NCBI GenBank assembly: GCA_025024175.1
Contig: QCXZ01000137.1
Span: forward strand, 3,224,001 to 3,288,000
Direction: 5' to 3'
Origin: Rhyzopertha dominica
Taxonomy: Eukaryota > Arthropoda > Insecta > Coleoptera > Bostrichidae
DNA: 64,000 nucleotides
Shown here: positions 54,551-64,000 of the stretch, in pieces
Layout: each line of letters starts with the position of its first letter
Numbering within the stretch: the stretch's first letter is position 1
Position numbers and translations under genes: made by a program
The notes under the pieces: model-generated
What the model was told of the DNA's origin: nothing
Database searches by the model: none
Seen by the model: only the letters and a program-made list of their open reading frames with translations

Positions 54551-55390
54551 ATGCCATTACTATATTTTGCGTGAACGTAGTATTACTTAAAAGGATCGGA
54601 TAAGATCGGCTTTATATGACAAGACAGTTATCGTCACCGCGGATTTCGCCGAAAATTTGATTTTCGTCCCTAGTGAGAGAAAATTTGTTAACGTTAAATT
54701 TCGACACTAAGGCCAAAAATTATCTACTAATCTTCACCAATATCTAATTGTCCAAAATCGCTTCAATTTATGTTTGTTACGGTTGCCTTGGATAAGGTCT
54801 AGTCACAGACAGTGAAGCAAATATGTCAATTTTTCTACTAATCTTTTGTGATTCGATTGTGCTTCATATGTTAACTTAGCCATATGACCCCTTTGTGGTA
54901 AAATATACCGTGTCGCTACAAAGTATGGAACCAGTTTTTTTCTGAAATTGTGCATGAGCCTATGGGTAATTTATAAAATGCATTGTCTGTAATTTTTTCA
55001 ACTAAGTATCTTCTCTCGTTTCCTAGATATGGGTGCAAGTTATGTTTTTTAAGTGGGAAGGCACATTTTTTTATTTATTTAAACCAGAATATTACATTGA
55101 ATTACAATCAGATACGATAAAAATATCTGATGAACTCGCAGCCTATAAAGGTAAACTGAGTTACCTGCACATAGTTCTGGATTGACTTATTAACTAAAAC
55201 TTAAAACTAAGTACATCTTGAAATTAACTCTAGGTGTACGAAAAACATAACAATTTTTACTTAATAGCCAATGCAAAATATCCCAATTCCCACAATCCCT
55301 AAATCTATAACATGAACTCAAAAAAAAATCTCTGTCTCAACAACAATTTGTATCATATTAATATTTATTAGTTAAATTATGCAATCTGAA
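54551..55390. other. AT-rich stretch, includes LINE 3' flank
   Basis: No coding content seen; the right part may be the untranslated tail of the minus-strand LINE. Confidence 0.3.
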
Positions 55391-55399
55391 ATTATGCAA

Positions 55400-56220
55400 T
55401 ATTTACATTCCTAATCCATTCTCTTAATTTTTTTCCTTTTCGGGAGAATCAAGTTTTCGTTTCTAGTTTTACTTTTTGATGTTATATAATTAATTTTTAA
55501 TTCATTGTAATGATGAAGAATAGATTCTATGACAAAGATTTTTTTATGTTTAATGGTGGGAGAATATTTTTATCTTTTAGTAAGACAATTTTTAGCACTC
55601 TGTTTTGCAACTTGACTAATGAATTAATTGTATTGTCGTATGCCCCTCCCCAGGCTACAATACCGTAATTCACTACACTGTGAAATAAAGCATGGTAGAT
55701 CATTAATAGTTGTTTAGTGACCATTATCTTGTTTAACTTGTTAAATATATAGAGCAAATATCTTGTCTTCGTTTTAATGTATTGCACGTGATGATCCCAT
55801 TTCATTTGCCCATCAATTATTATCCCTAGGTACTTGGATTTATATACTCGTTTTACAGCCTGGTCGTTGATGTAAATAATTAAATCATCAGGAACACTGT
55901 CCTGATATGCACCAAAAGCCATGAAGACTGTTTTGTCGACATTCAAGGACAGCTTATTAACTGCTNACCAGTTATTAATTGTTAGAAGATGATTATTCAT
56001 GTCGAATTCCACCTGTTTCCGTGATTGAGCTGTACTTATTACAACTGTATCATCGGCATACGATATAATGTTGTGTTGCGGGAGAATTTTCAATAAATCG
56101 TTGATATATAGTATGAAAAAAAGTGGTCCTAGTATGGTTCCTTGCGGTACTTCGGTTGTTACAGGCAGAGCGAAACGCTTGGTAACTGAGATTTTGACTA
56201 CTTGTGTACTTGAAAATGAT
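55400..56220 (-). pseudogene. LINE (Jockey/CR1-like) reverse transcriptase, second family
   Basis: Minus: VVKISVTKRFALPVTTEVPQ and GTILGPLFFILYINDL (RT core), then the frame 56093-55527 (188 codons) with YADD at residues 12-15, LSLNVDKTVFMAFGA, SKYLGIIIDGQMKWDHHVQY, RYLLYIFNKLNKIM, LFHSVVNYGIVAWGGA. After a shift the end LHHYNELKINY.. is readable to about 55420. One ambiguous base at 55965. The upstream part is separated by the transposon at 56222-57104. Confidence 0.85.
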
Positions 56221-56221
56221 A

Positions 56222-57104
56222 TTTTTTCCTGATTTCAAAAATGTATAACACTTGTACAATTTATAGCTTCTGAGTTGAGAAAAGTGTGATACAAACTTGG
56301 GACTTGCAAAAAGCTTCGGGATAAAAACCACTATTCGCTATCTCCATTCTACTCGTGAGTGGTGATAATTTTCATTCACTTTGTTATTTGCAATCACAAT
56401 GCCTCAACATGATCGCAACGAAAGTTATTCGAACGAACGAAGCTATTCGGAAGTAGTTGCAGTCTACAATGCAATTCATGAAGATCGTAAACCAATTGCA
56501 AGATCAACAGTTATTAAAACATTGCAACGCTTTGACGAAGCCGACGGTGCTAAAAATCGTCAAAAACCAGGACGTCCAAAGGTTGCTACGAGTGCGGAAA
56601 GCAGCTTCAATGTCCTTTTAGATGTGCAAGAGAATCCCAAGTGTTCCGTACAACAGCGTGTTCAAAAAATTTTGAAAAAGAGAAGTTTCATCCATACAAA
56701 ATTCACTTATTACAAGAACTGAATGAAGATGATCTCGATCGACCACATAATGCAGAAGATTTAAAGGGAAAGGCTGCATTACTGCCAGGAAGTAAATAGG
56801 AAACATCTTGAGCATCTTCTGTAACGTAAATCTAAAAAAATATACTGCATTTTTCACGGTATCATATTTTTCTTTTTTACTCTTAGGGTAACCCGTTTGC
56901 AATAAATTGATTAAACTAGACGAAAATTATCACCAGTCAAGGAAAAATGGTAATACTTGGATTGCTTGTCCACTTTAGCGCTAAAGAACATTGCTTTCTT
57001 TTTTTCGTTCTTTATTGTCAGCGTCAATTATTGTATTTACACTTTTCTCAACTCAGAAGCAATAAATTGTACAAGTATGATACATTTTTGAAATCAGGAA
57101 AAAA
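56222..57104 (+). mobile_element. Internally deleted DUF4817-type transposon inserted in the LINE
   Basis: Terminal inverted repeats of about 75 bp beginning TTTTTTCCTGATTTCAAAAA, bordered by TA at 56220-56221 and 57105-57106. The interior retains the N-terminal and extreme C-terminal coding parts only, i.e. a MITE-like deletion derivative. The LINE sequence is interrupted exactly at the TA, so this element is younger than the LINE. Confidence 0.85.
56399..56830 (+). pseudogene. Transposase with deleted catalytic core
   Basis: MPQHDRNESYSNERSYSEVV (start 56399), AVYNAIHEDRKPIARSTVIK, LQRFDEADGAKNRQKPGRPK, LLDVQENPKCSVQQ; after a one-base shift FHPYKIHLLQELNEDDLDR; then a direct jump to NRKHLEHLL, the C-terminus. 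The whole DDE core is gone. Helix-turn-helix and linker are of the same type as the DD41D elements at 25-32 kb. Confidence 0.75.
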
Positions 57105-57106
57105 TA

Positions 57107-57720
57107 CTTGTGCCCATATATCGGAAGCGAGTGTTCACACGGAGTTGAAAAAATTCCAGTAAATGCATGTAGCGACCCGGTATATTTTACTAAAAAGGGG
57201 TCGTACGTCTAAGTTAATGTTAAATATCCCAAGTTACGTTCTCTTCTGAAACGAATATCCAGTATTTTTAAAAGTAAGAAGTCATGAAATAAATACTTTC
57301 TTAACAAATGCAGCCGACTCANAATATTTACTGACTAAAATAAAGTAAGGTAAACTTGCATTGCTTCATCAAATACTTGGTTTACAAATTTTTTTAGGTT
57401 GGTTTAATTTTTGGAATTTCTGGCGTTCGCGATAGCCACGAATTGAAAGATTTGAGAGTAAATGATATCAAAAATTGTGGAATATTGGGAATAACGTATT
57501 CGTTTCACATTTCTGGAAATTGACATATCTAAAAAAAATATATGAACCTTCGCCCACTAAATACGAATCAAATCAACTCAAGATGGGAAGTGTAGTAGGC
57601 ATTTTGTCAGAATTAACAAGTTTGGTACATTTCCTATGGAAATAGCTCAGTATTTAAATACAAAGCACTTTCAAAACAATCTGTTTGCTTACGACGGTGA
57701 ATGCTTTGAGCGTCCATAAT
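57107..57720. other. Spacer, possibly LINE 5' remainder at its left end
   Basis: The first about 60 bp should continue the interrupted LINE; no RT motif can be read there. One ambiguous base at 57322. Otherwise nothing. Confidence 0.3.
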
Positions 57721-57721
57721 A

Positions 57722-58954
57722 CGAGGCATGTTTTTTAAGTAAATACCGTTTTGGAATTAAAAAAATTCGTGCAAAGATATCGCAATAATTTTATCTTACA
57801 TGAAAGCCTGTACCTTAATCTACTTTTCTACATAATTTCCGTGAATATTGAGGCACTTGTCATAACGTGGCACCAGTTTTTGAATACCCTCCTCATAAAA
57901 TTCTGCCGCCTGACTTGTTAACCACTGTATCACAAATGTTTCGACTTCGTTATCGTCTTGAAGACGCTGACCACCCAGGTGTTTCTTCAAGTGCAGGAAC
58001 AAATGGTAGTCGCTGGGCGCCAGATCAGGGCTGTATGGAGGATGATCTAGAGTTTCCCATTTAAAAGATTTGACGAGATCTTTGGTCCGATTAGCCACAT
58101 GTGGACGGGCATTGTCATGCAGCAAAACGATACCCTTACTCAACTTGCCACGTCTTTTGTTCTGGATTGCACGGCGCAGATTGTTCAATGTCTTACAATA
58201 AGACGCTGCATTGATTGTCTCATTACGAGGTAGAAACTCCACTAGCAATACTCCTTTTCTGTCCCAAAAAACTGTGCACATGATTTTCCGGGCAGAAATT
58301 GTTTGCTTAAACTTCACTTTTTTGGGTGATGATGAATGTCGTCATTCCATGGATTGTTGTTTCGATTCTGGTGTGACGTAGTAACAATTTGGTCTAAAAA
58401 ATCTTCACCTTCATTGTGGTACCGCTCAAGGAAAGTCAATGCACTGCCTAAACGTTGGGTTTTGTGCAAATCCGTCAACATTTTCGGAACCCAACGTGAA
58501 CACCTTTTCCGGTAATTCAAGTTCTCGGTCACAATGCGATACAAAACACTACGAGAATATTGAGGAAAGCAGTCGCACAATGATGAAATTGTAAAGCGTC
58601 TGTTTTCTCTCACCTTTTCGTTCACTTTCTGCACCAAATCTTCATTAACGACCGAAGGACGCCCACTCCGTTCTTCATCATGCACATTTGTGCGGCCATC
58701 TTTAAATGCTCTCACCCATTTCCTTACCATTCCATCACTCATAATGTTTTGTCCGTAAACTTCACAGATCTCACGATGAATATCGATCGGTTTTACGCCT
58801 TTAGCACAAAGAAATCGTATAATAGCCCGTAACTGTAATGGCGTCAGTGCGTAGACAAGAGATGTAGGTAACCAATGCGCATGCACGGAACGCCGACCGT
58901 AGCGCTGCGGCGGCGGAATCGCAAAACGGTACTTACTTAAAAAAACATGCCTCG
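57722..58954 (-). mobile_element. mariner element, complete ends, DD34D type
   Basis: Ends CGAGGCATGTTTTTTAAGTA and mirrored TACTTAAAAAAACATGCCTCG, about 33-bp inverted repeats, with TA outside each end (57720-57721 and 58955-58956). Length 1233 bp, normal for mariner. The transposase is on the minus strand. The right end abuts the PLE copy D. Confidence 0.92.
57829..58890 (-). pseudogene. mariner transposase missing its first catalytic motif
   Basis: From about 58880: LTPLQLRAIIRFLCAKGVKP, IDIHREICEVYGQNIMSDGM, VRKWVRAFKDGRTNVHDEER, SGRPSVVNEDLVQKVNEKVR, CDCFPQYSRSVLYRIVTENL, WVPKMLTDLHKTQRLGSALT, ..EDFLDQIVT. A deletion of about 20 nt removes the GDETW-type Asp motif and shifts the frame; YVTPESKQQSMEW and a TGA follow; then the open frame 58317-57820 with RKIMCTVFWDRKGVLLVEFL, LLHDNARPHVANRTKD (Asp 2), PYSPDLAPSDYHLF (Asp 3, spacing 34) and LVPRYDKCLNIHGNYVEK. 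With Asp 1 gone the enzyme cannot cut DNA. Confidence 0.9.
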
Positions 58955-58956
58955 TA

Positions 58957-59100
58957 TAAGAGAATATATTCTCGGAAAGATCGCTGTTTCTTGAAAACAC
59001 TGACACAAAATTAATAGTCTGACGTTTTGATTACACCTGTAATCTTTGTCAAAGACGAAGAACCTCAAAATTTGCCTGTCAATCCGACAAATTTGCTTGC
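58957..59100 (-). mobile_element. PLE tail fragment, copy D
   Basis: Matches the terminal 150 bp of PLE copies B and C on the minus strand (CTCGGAAAGATCGC, TTGAAAACACTGACA, CGTCTTTGACAAAG in order), starting at the normal PLE terminus. Copy C is likewise bordered by mariner sequence at the same PLE end. Confidence 0.8.
59017..59056 (-). ncRNA. Hammerhead-like motif in PLE copy D tail
   Basis: Minus strand: GTCT / AGAC (stem I), TTGACAAA, GATT - 8-nt loop - AATC (stem II), then AAAACGTC instead of GAAACGTC. The G12 to A change should abolish cleavage, so this copy is a dead version of the motif. Confidence 0.5.
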
Positions 59101-59164
59101 CTACTTTTCTATATAATCTTTTGAACATTGTTTTATGAACGCAATATAACCATTTTCCCATTAT

Positions 59165-60290
59165 TGCACCCTTTTTGTCTTTACTACCAAATGAGGTAAT
59201 GATAAAGGTTGAAATTTGATTATAATATGGCTAGTTATTCGAAGCAAGAACAGTTAGATACAATTTTATGCAGAATCGACTTTTCTATTCGACTTTGGGT
59301 CAGATTTGACAACGAAACTACTTTAAACCCATATTGGATCTAATTTAATGGTCATAAACATCTGCTAGCGCTTTTGCACATTCACCGTCATCGTTTTCCA
59401 ATATTGCCCAACCGAATTCGTGATTTTCCTCAGCGGCGGCAGATTTCCTAAAGCCCGGGATATCTTAATACACGAATATAAAAAAAGCACCGAACATAAA
59501 CCTCGCTGTCAACGAATGGCATACAGATGTCAGACACTGCGATAATGATCGCGTGAATGGACCGTACGTGGTTGGATAATAATCGAGCAGGAATCAGGAC
59601 AGGACAATGGGTGCCTTTCATGGTTTTTATGTTACTTGGTGTAAAGATGGCGATCTATGGGGACTGGTGGATGATTACGTTGATCTAAAGGAGCCGAATT
59701 TGGAGGTAATGTGCTCTGAAACCAAAACAAGAAAGGATGATTCCTTAAGAAAGTAAAAATAACGATAAAAAGTATCTTGTACTTAAAAGAGTATATTTTT
59801 ATGCCGTTCCAATAGTTCCATATCCATTCTTTGAGCCAAGGTGTGAATTGGAAAAGATAAGAAGATAAGATAAGATGCAGATTGTTAATTTTGACTAACA
59901 TTACTTTTAGCATGTACTAGAAGACGATTCATCAAATTTATTGTGAAAACTATTACAATCTTTCTAGACGTCAACTATTATAATCAAGTTGCCAGAAGGC
60001 ATAAAGTTTAAAACAGCAATAAGAAGTTGTTTGCTAAATAAAGCATTTCGTAAATTCAAAGAAATTTTATATTGTCACAAAATTGCTTGAGCGTTTACAA
60101 CTTATGAAAATAAAAGTCAGACTATTTCTTTTTTATTTATATTGTACATGATATGTTAAATGTACATTGTTAAAGCTTATTTATGTAAATTAAAAACTTG
60201 TTTACTTACCTCAATTCCCAAGCAGTTTGATAGATTAGCATTTGATAAATCTCTCTGTCCGAAGTGTTTTAATCTAGAATTCCTCAAAAT
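59165..60290. other. AT-rich stretch, nothing identified
   Basis: Open frame 59632-59913 (minus) is of random character. No terminal repeats. Confidence 0.3.
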
Positions 60291-60294
60291 TTGA

Positions 60295-60690
60295 TTTAAA
60301 CCTGACTAGGTAAATATTCACATACAAATATCCCATCGTCACCTTTGCGAAAAATTCCCACACCCTCACGACACAGGTGTTTACGTCATATTACCCAAAA
60401 ATTCCGAGATTCCCATGTCCTTTTCCCACGTGTGTTTACGCCGTCGGGTTAACGGCCATTGGAAAGGGTTGCAAAATATTGCAAGGGTCCGCGTAACGGA
60501 AGGGTGAACGAACCAATGGCAGGTAGAGGACAGGACTCTCNATTTCTGCAGNGGGCGAAATCGAAAGGGTTAACGGGATGAAAGGGGTNGCGGAAAGGGA
60601 AAGGGTTGACTCAGAAAGGGCGTTGACCGGCCAATCCAATGCGGTGCTGGGGGGTTAGGGGAANGTGATGTTGAAAATGGTCTGTTTGAT
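60295..60690. other. GC-elevated block with ambiguous bases
   Basis: Four unresolved bases (60541, 60552, 60590, 60664). Contains repeated GAAAGGGTT-type words (60455, 60565, 60600, 60615) with GGGTTAA, similar to Kr-type AAGGGTTAA sites. Candidate regulatory DNA. Confidence 0.35.
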
Positions 60691-60919
60691 CAAGTGTTTT
60701 ACAAAAACAAATGAATTTTTGCTACCGTCAATTAGCACTATTTCAAGTCTACTTATTTTGATATAACAATATGGAATTTGTATTTGGTATTGAAAGCTCC
60801 ATCAGAAATTTTGAAGATTCCGACAGACTTTATTAGAAACGCATAAAAATTAAAATAGAGAGTAATTTAGTATAGTTGCAAGCAACAAGCTATGAAGCTG
60901 TCATAATAACAGACGCGTT

Positions 60920-62310
60920 CGGCACGATCCACTATTTTGCAGCGGAGTGGACCGTATCCAAAAATTGTGTTTAGGCTTTTTTAGAATGTTTTTTCCCTGC
61001 ACGTAAATCAATAAGCATTATTTGGTATTATGAACTACAAATATTTCTCATCTAATAGCTTTTAATGTATTACTAAATCGTATTCTTTCCTAATTTAATT
61101 AGTAGTATCTATTTCTATAACCACGAATGATAAACATTCCAATTTCATTGCGGCAGCCCATACTTTCTAATTTTTGATCGCGGTGTGCAATCGTCATCTG
61201 CACTGTTTCTTCACAGGTTAAAATTTCTATTTAATCCGGAGGGTCATAAACGTAATTTCTACCTGTATATTTTTTGGAAATAAGAAGAAATCGGAACTAT
61301 TCTACTCCTACTATAAACGGTATTGAAAGCATATGTGTTTACTTATATTTTAAAGTTATACAGCATATAAGCGTACCAAGTGCAATATTTAATACTTATT
61401 CAGTCATACCTACATATATGCTTACATTTAGCCACTTATTAGGAGGCGTTTGTAACAAATATATTTCGTAGGGTAACTGGTCAAACAGACTATTGCTGAT
61501 TCTAAACCGTGGGGCAATTGTATATATATATTTATGTAAAAACTTAAAAGAAGCAAGCGCCGATTATCATTCTGATATGAATGCGGAAGTGTTTAAAAGT
61601 TGGTTGAAAAACATTTTATTGCCCAAATTGCCACCAACAAGCGTCATAGTAATGGACAACGCTAGTTGCCATTCGGAGCAACTTGATAAAATTCCAAATA
61701 CAACAACTAATAAGGCAACCATTTAAGAGTTTTTAAGAAAAGAAGATTTATATTTCGAAGAGGACTACACAAAAAACAATTGTTGGAAGTGCTTGGTACA
61801 AAAAAAAATTCGAAGAAATTTAAAATTGACATTCTCGCTTCTGAATGTGGACAGACCAATCTTCGATTACCCCCATATCATTGCATTTTCAACCCCATTG
61901 ANATGATATGGGGGCAGTTGAAACAAAGAATTCGACGAGGGAACACCGGTAGAAAATTTAGCAATGAAATGCTGCNAAAAATTAGACACGAAGCTGAAAT
62001 AACAAGTGTCGATGCATGGAGAAATTCAGTGCGGCATGTACTGGACATTGAAAATTGATACAGAGCGAATCATGTACAAGAATTAATAATAGAAGTTAAT
62101 CGTGATTTTAGCAGTGAAAGTGATAGTGAGTATTTTTTTTTTTAGTTTGTGACTCTTGTAATGTGCTTATTAACAAGCTGTAATGAATATAATCGATACC
62201 GTGTATAAATTTAATTGTACACTATTGTAATTTTTTTCTAACAAATGTAAATAATTTTCTACTTACTAATTTGTATATTTTTATATTAAATTTGTATAAC
62301 TTAGTAAATA
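60920..62310 (+). mobile_element. DDE_3-type transposon, longer copy
   Basis: Same family as 22.69-23.385 kb in opposite orientation. Both share CAGCGGAGTGGACCGTATCC near the left side and AATGTGCTTATTAACAAGCT plus an AT-rich tail on the right. Exact termini and target duplication are not clear, so limits are approximate. Contains the remnant gene below. Confidence 0.6.
61520..62135 (+). pseudogene. DDE_3-family transposase, catalytic half
   Basis: Plus frames: ADYHSDMNAEVFKSWLKNIL, LPKLPPTSVIVMDNASCHSE (catalytic Asp in VMDNASCHS), QLDKIPNTTTNKATI, stop, FLRKEDLYFEED; after shifts CGQTNLRLPPYHCIFNPI with the position after FNPI unresolved (61902), MIWGQLKQRIRRGNTGRKFS, RIRHEAEITSVDAW-type sequence, stop, VQELIIEVNRDFSSESDSE. 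Upstream coding parts are not readable. The acidic Ser/Asp/Glu tail is typical of this insect family. Confidence 0.75.
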
Positions 62311-62855
62311 GTGTAAAAAAGTGATGGATTCTATAATAATGAGATATTTAGGTCCACTTAAAATTTTTGCAAACTTTAATAATAAAAAGTGAATGAAAAT
62401 CAAGTATGCTTCATTGTAACTCTATACTCTCATTCATTGTAATAAACCAGTTGTTAAAACAAGAATTCCACTGTTCTTTCATTGTAGACGCCGTAAGCAG
62501 TCGTCAAACTTGGGGCTTCTTTACCAAAAGCAGCACTAAGTCTCCCAATACATTGCTTTTGTGACAGACCACTATTAAAATCATAATAAACCATTGCTTA
62601 AAAGTTTTCTCGTGTTAATTGCATTTTTTCAGTGAACCGCAAAAGTAATTAAAAATGAATGTATCAGTTGTATGTATGTAAATATACGAATATTGGAAAA
62701 TTTTAAAGAAATTTCCAAGGTCAAGAATATGGCTAAATTCATTTTTGATGTGATCAGTATTATTTCTAAAATAACATTTTAATGGAATATACACACGCAT
62801 AGTATTCCTACTGCTCCTCCACTGAATAACCGAAAATAAAAGGTGCACTTTAAAA
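62311..62855. other. AT-rich spacer
   Basis: Nothing identified. Confidence 0.3.
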
Positions 62856-62857
62856 AA

Positions 62858-63300
62858 CGTTTACTGCTACCTCTGCGGGCGATCCCCAATTGCAAGGGTT
62901 AATTTTTTATAGCACTTCCGATAGTCCCATCCGAAAGTGAAAAAAAACGGACTACCCCTTTTCTACCTGGTCGCGTGCCCGCTATAAAACCCACGCTAAT
63001 AAGCGGTTAACCTCTAATAACTTAATAAAAAGAAGGCTTAAACGGGACCTGACGGGGAGCCCTAACCCTTGCGACACGTTTTTTTATGCGTTTTATACCT
63101 GCGCAGCACGCGTCCGCATTTTTTAAGGACCGGGGTGCCGCAAGCGAGTACCGCGAGATTGGTGTTTATGACTTCGAGAGGTTTGCTGTTTGTTTGTTTT
63201 TGTGGTGTTGTAAACCAGTGGAATAACAAAGGGATGCTTTTGGGGTGTTTGTTTTTGTGGTTGGCGTGGGGTTTGTTGATTGCAGTTAAGTAATTTACGA
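62858..63300. other. GC-elevated unique island
   Basis: Repeat-free block with AAGCGGTTAACC and CGGGACCTGACGGGG words; plus frame 63069-63293 is dominated by Leu/Val/Phe/Gly encoded by T/G-rich runs and looks like chance. Candidate regulatory DNA by position. Confidence 0.3.
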
Positions 63301-63849
63301 CTGTTTAGAAAAATCAGCGAAGCGTATTTATTTAGACGGGGTATAGCAAAATTAGTTTGCCAAAAATTGCTGGTGGGATTTTTAATTAGAAAACATGTAA
63401 AAATTGTTAGATTACTTCTTGTACTTACCTTGACCAGACATGGTTAAACTGTTTCTAGATCCAAAAGCTGTTAATTTTCACCTACAGTTAATAAAAAATC
63501 ATTTTGTCGTGTTCAGTCACAAGTGGTTAACTTAATTCAAGTTGTCAAAGTCTCAATGGTTTGAGGTATGGTTGTCTATGTTCAGTATGTTCTCTTGAGT
63601 AATAGAATACGCAAACTTTTAGTCGCGAGAATTTGTGGAGATTTTACTGCACATAACAATAGACCTTTCTGATAATATAATTGGTAAATTTCAACCCTCT
63701 TCTTTTAATAGTAGAATTCTGAATTTCAGATGAATAACTCAAATTAAGGATTAAATTTTATTCCACCAAAGAACGGTAGCAGGTAGCAGGAGCGTCCTGT
63801 AGAGTATAATTCAACATAAATAGAAATAATAAATGTTTATAAGATATAG
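63301..63849. other. AT-rich spacer
   Basis: Nothing identified except a CAGGTAGCAGGAG direct repeat near 63778-63792. Confidence 0.3.
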
Positions 63850-64000
63850 GTACTTAAGTAATTAATGAAGTATTTATTCCATGAAAAATCTTCGTAGATT
63901 TTCTGCAAGGCGACTTAAAACATCTTCTGTGAAATAAGGACCCAAATTATTTATATGTTTTCTATGCACACTAATCATACAAAGACCCTTTATTACTAAT
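63850..64000 (+). mobile_element. Third copy of the hAT-type non-autonomous element, cut by the window edge
   Basis: TTTATTCCATGAAAAATCTT, TAGATTTTCTGCAAGGCGAC, AAAACATCTTCTGTGAAATA and CACTAATCATA follow the order seen at 19.34-19.46 kb. The GGGCGTACC terminus is not found immediately to the left, so either the end is lost or the copy is truncated. Confidence 0.7.

Noticed and set aside
63069..63293. 74-codon plus frame rich in Leu, Phe, Gly
   Set aside because: Produced by T/G-rich low-complexity DNA; no signal peptide logic or homology.

Overview
The window reads as nuclear DNA of an insect, probably a beetle. The order is inferred only from general character (AT-rich, packed with decayed DNA transposons, Penelope-like elements and LINEs). 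The one clear host gene is at the left edge on the minus strand: two exons (2667-3147 and 2385-2592) encode the N-terminal repression-type region and the first three C2H2 fingers of the gap-segmentation factor Krueppel. The rest of the finger array and the C-terminus lie beyond position 1, and the first exon is not identified. Because Kr runs right to left, everything from about 3.2 kb to 64 kb is its upstream flank or a large 5' intron. I find no other host protein-coding gene.

About a third to a half of that flank is recognisable mobile DNA. Penelope-like elements (PLEs): 3.86-4.9, 10.9-12.87, 16.86-17.61 (minus), 44.06-44.77 and 58.96-59.1 kb (minus). Tc1/mariner/IS630 elements: 3.5, 6.0, 14.5, 16.2, 16.6, 22.7-23.4, 25.1-27.3, 27.6, 30.8-32.2, 33.7-34.8, 35.7, 45.3, 49.2, 56.2-57.1, 57.7-58.95 and 60.9-62.3 kb. 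Others: a two-gene PIF/Harbinger element (36.124-39.017 kb), a MULE (28.9-30.1 kb), LINE reverse transcriptases (49.4-50.7, 50.7-51.0 minus, 55.4-56.2 minus), a retroviral-type integrase fragment (46.7-47.1 kb), a hAT-type non-autonomous family in three copies (19.25-21.07, 51.98-53.77 minus, 63.85-end), foldback/MITE elements (7.56-8.47, 40.27-41.0, 43.1-43.9 kb), and a tRNA-derived inverted pair (47.14-47.40 kb).

Between the transposons are about a dozen GC-elevated stretches of 300-800 bp without convincing reading frames or repeats (for example 6.8-7.4, 10.4-10.8, 24.3-24.7, 28.0-28.8, 32.5-33.2, 41.2-41.85, 48.5-49.1, 51.06-51.55, 54.06-54.55, 60.3-60.7, 62.86-63.3 kb). Given their position upstream of Kr they are the best candidates for cis-regulatory modules. 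One carries five GATA-type sites in 100 bp; another carries a perfect palindrome with 10-bp arms.

Three results deserve most attention. First, a hammerhead-ribozyme-like motif occurs five times, in or beside PLE sequence, with stem II conserved and an apparent C3-G8 to U3-A8 co-variation between PLE families. Second, the Harbinger element's two genes are interleaved: each gene's second exon lies inside the other's intron. Third, an 86-codon open frame at 39.8-40.07 kb has protein-like composition and no assignment I can make.
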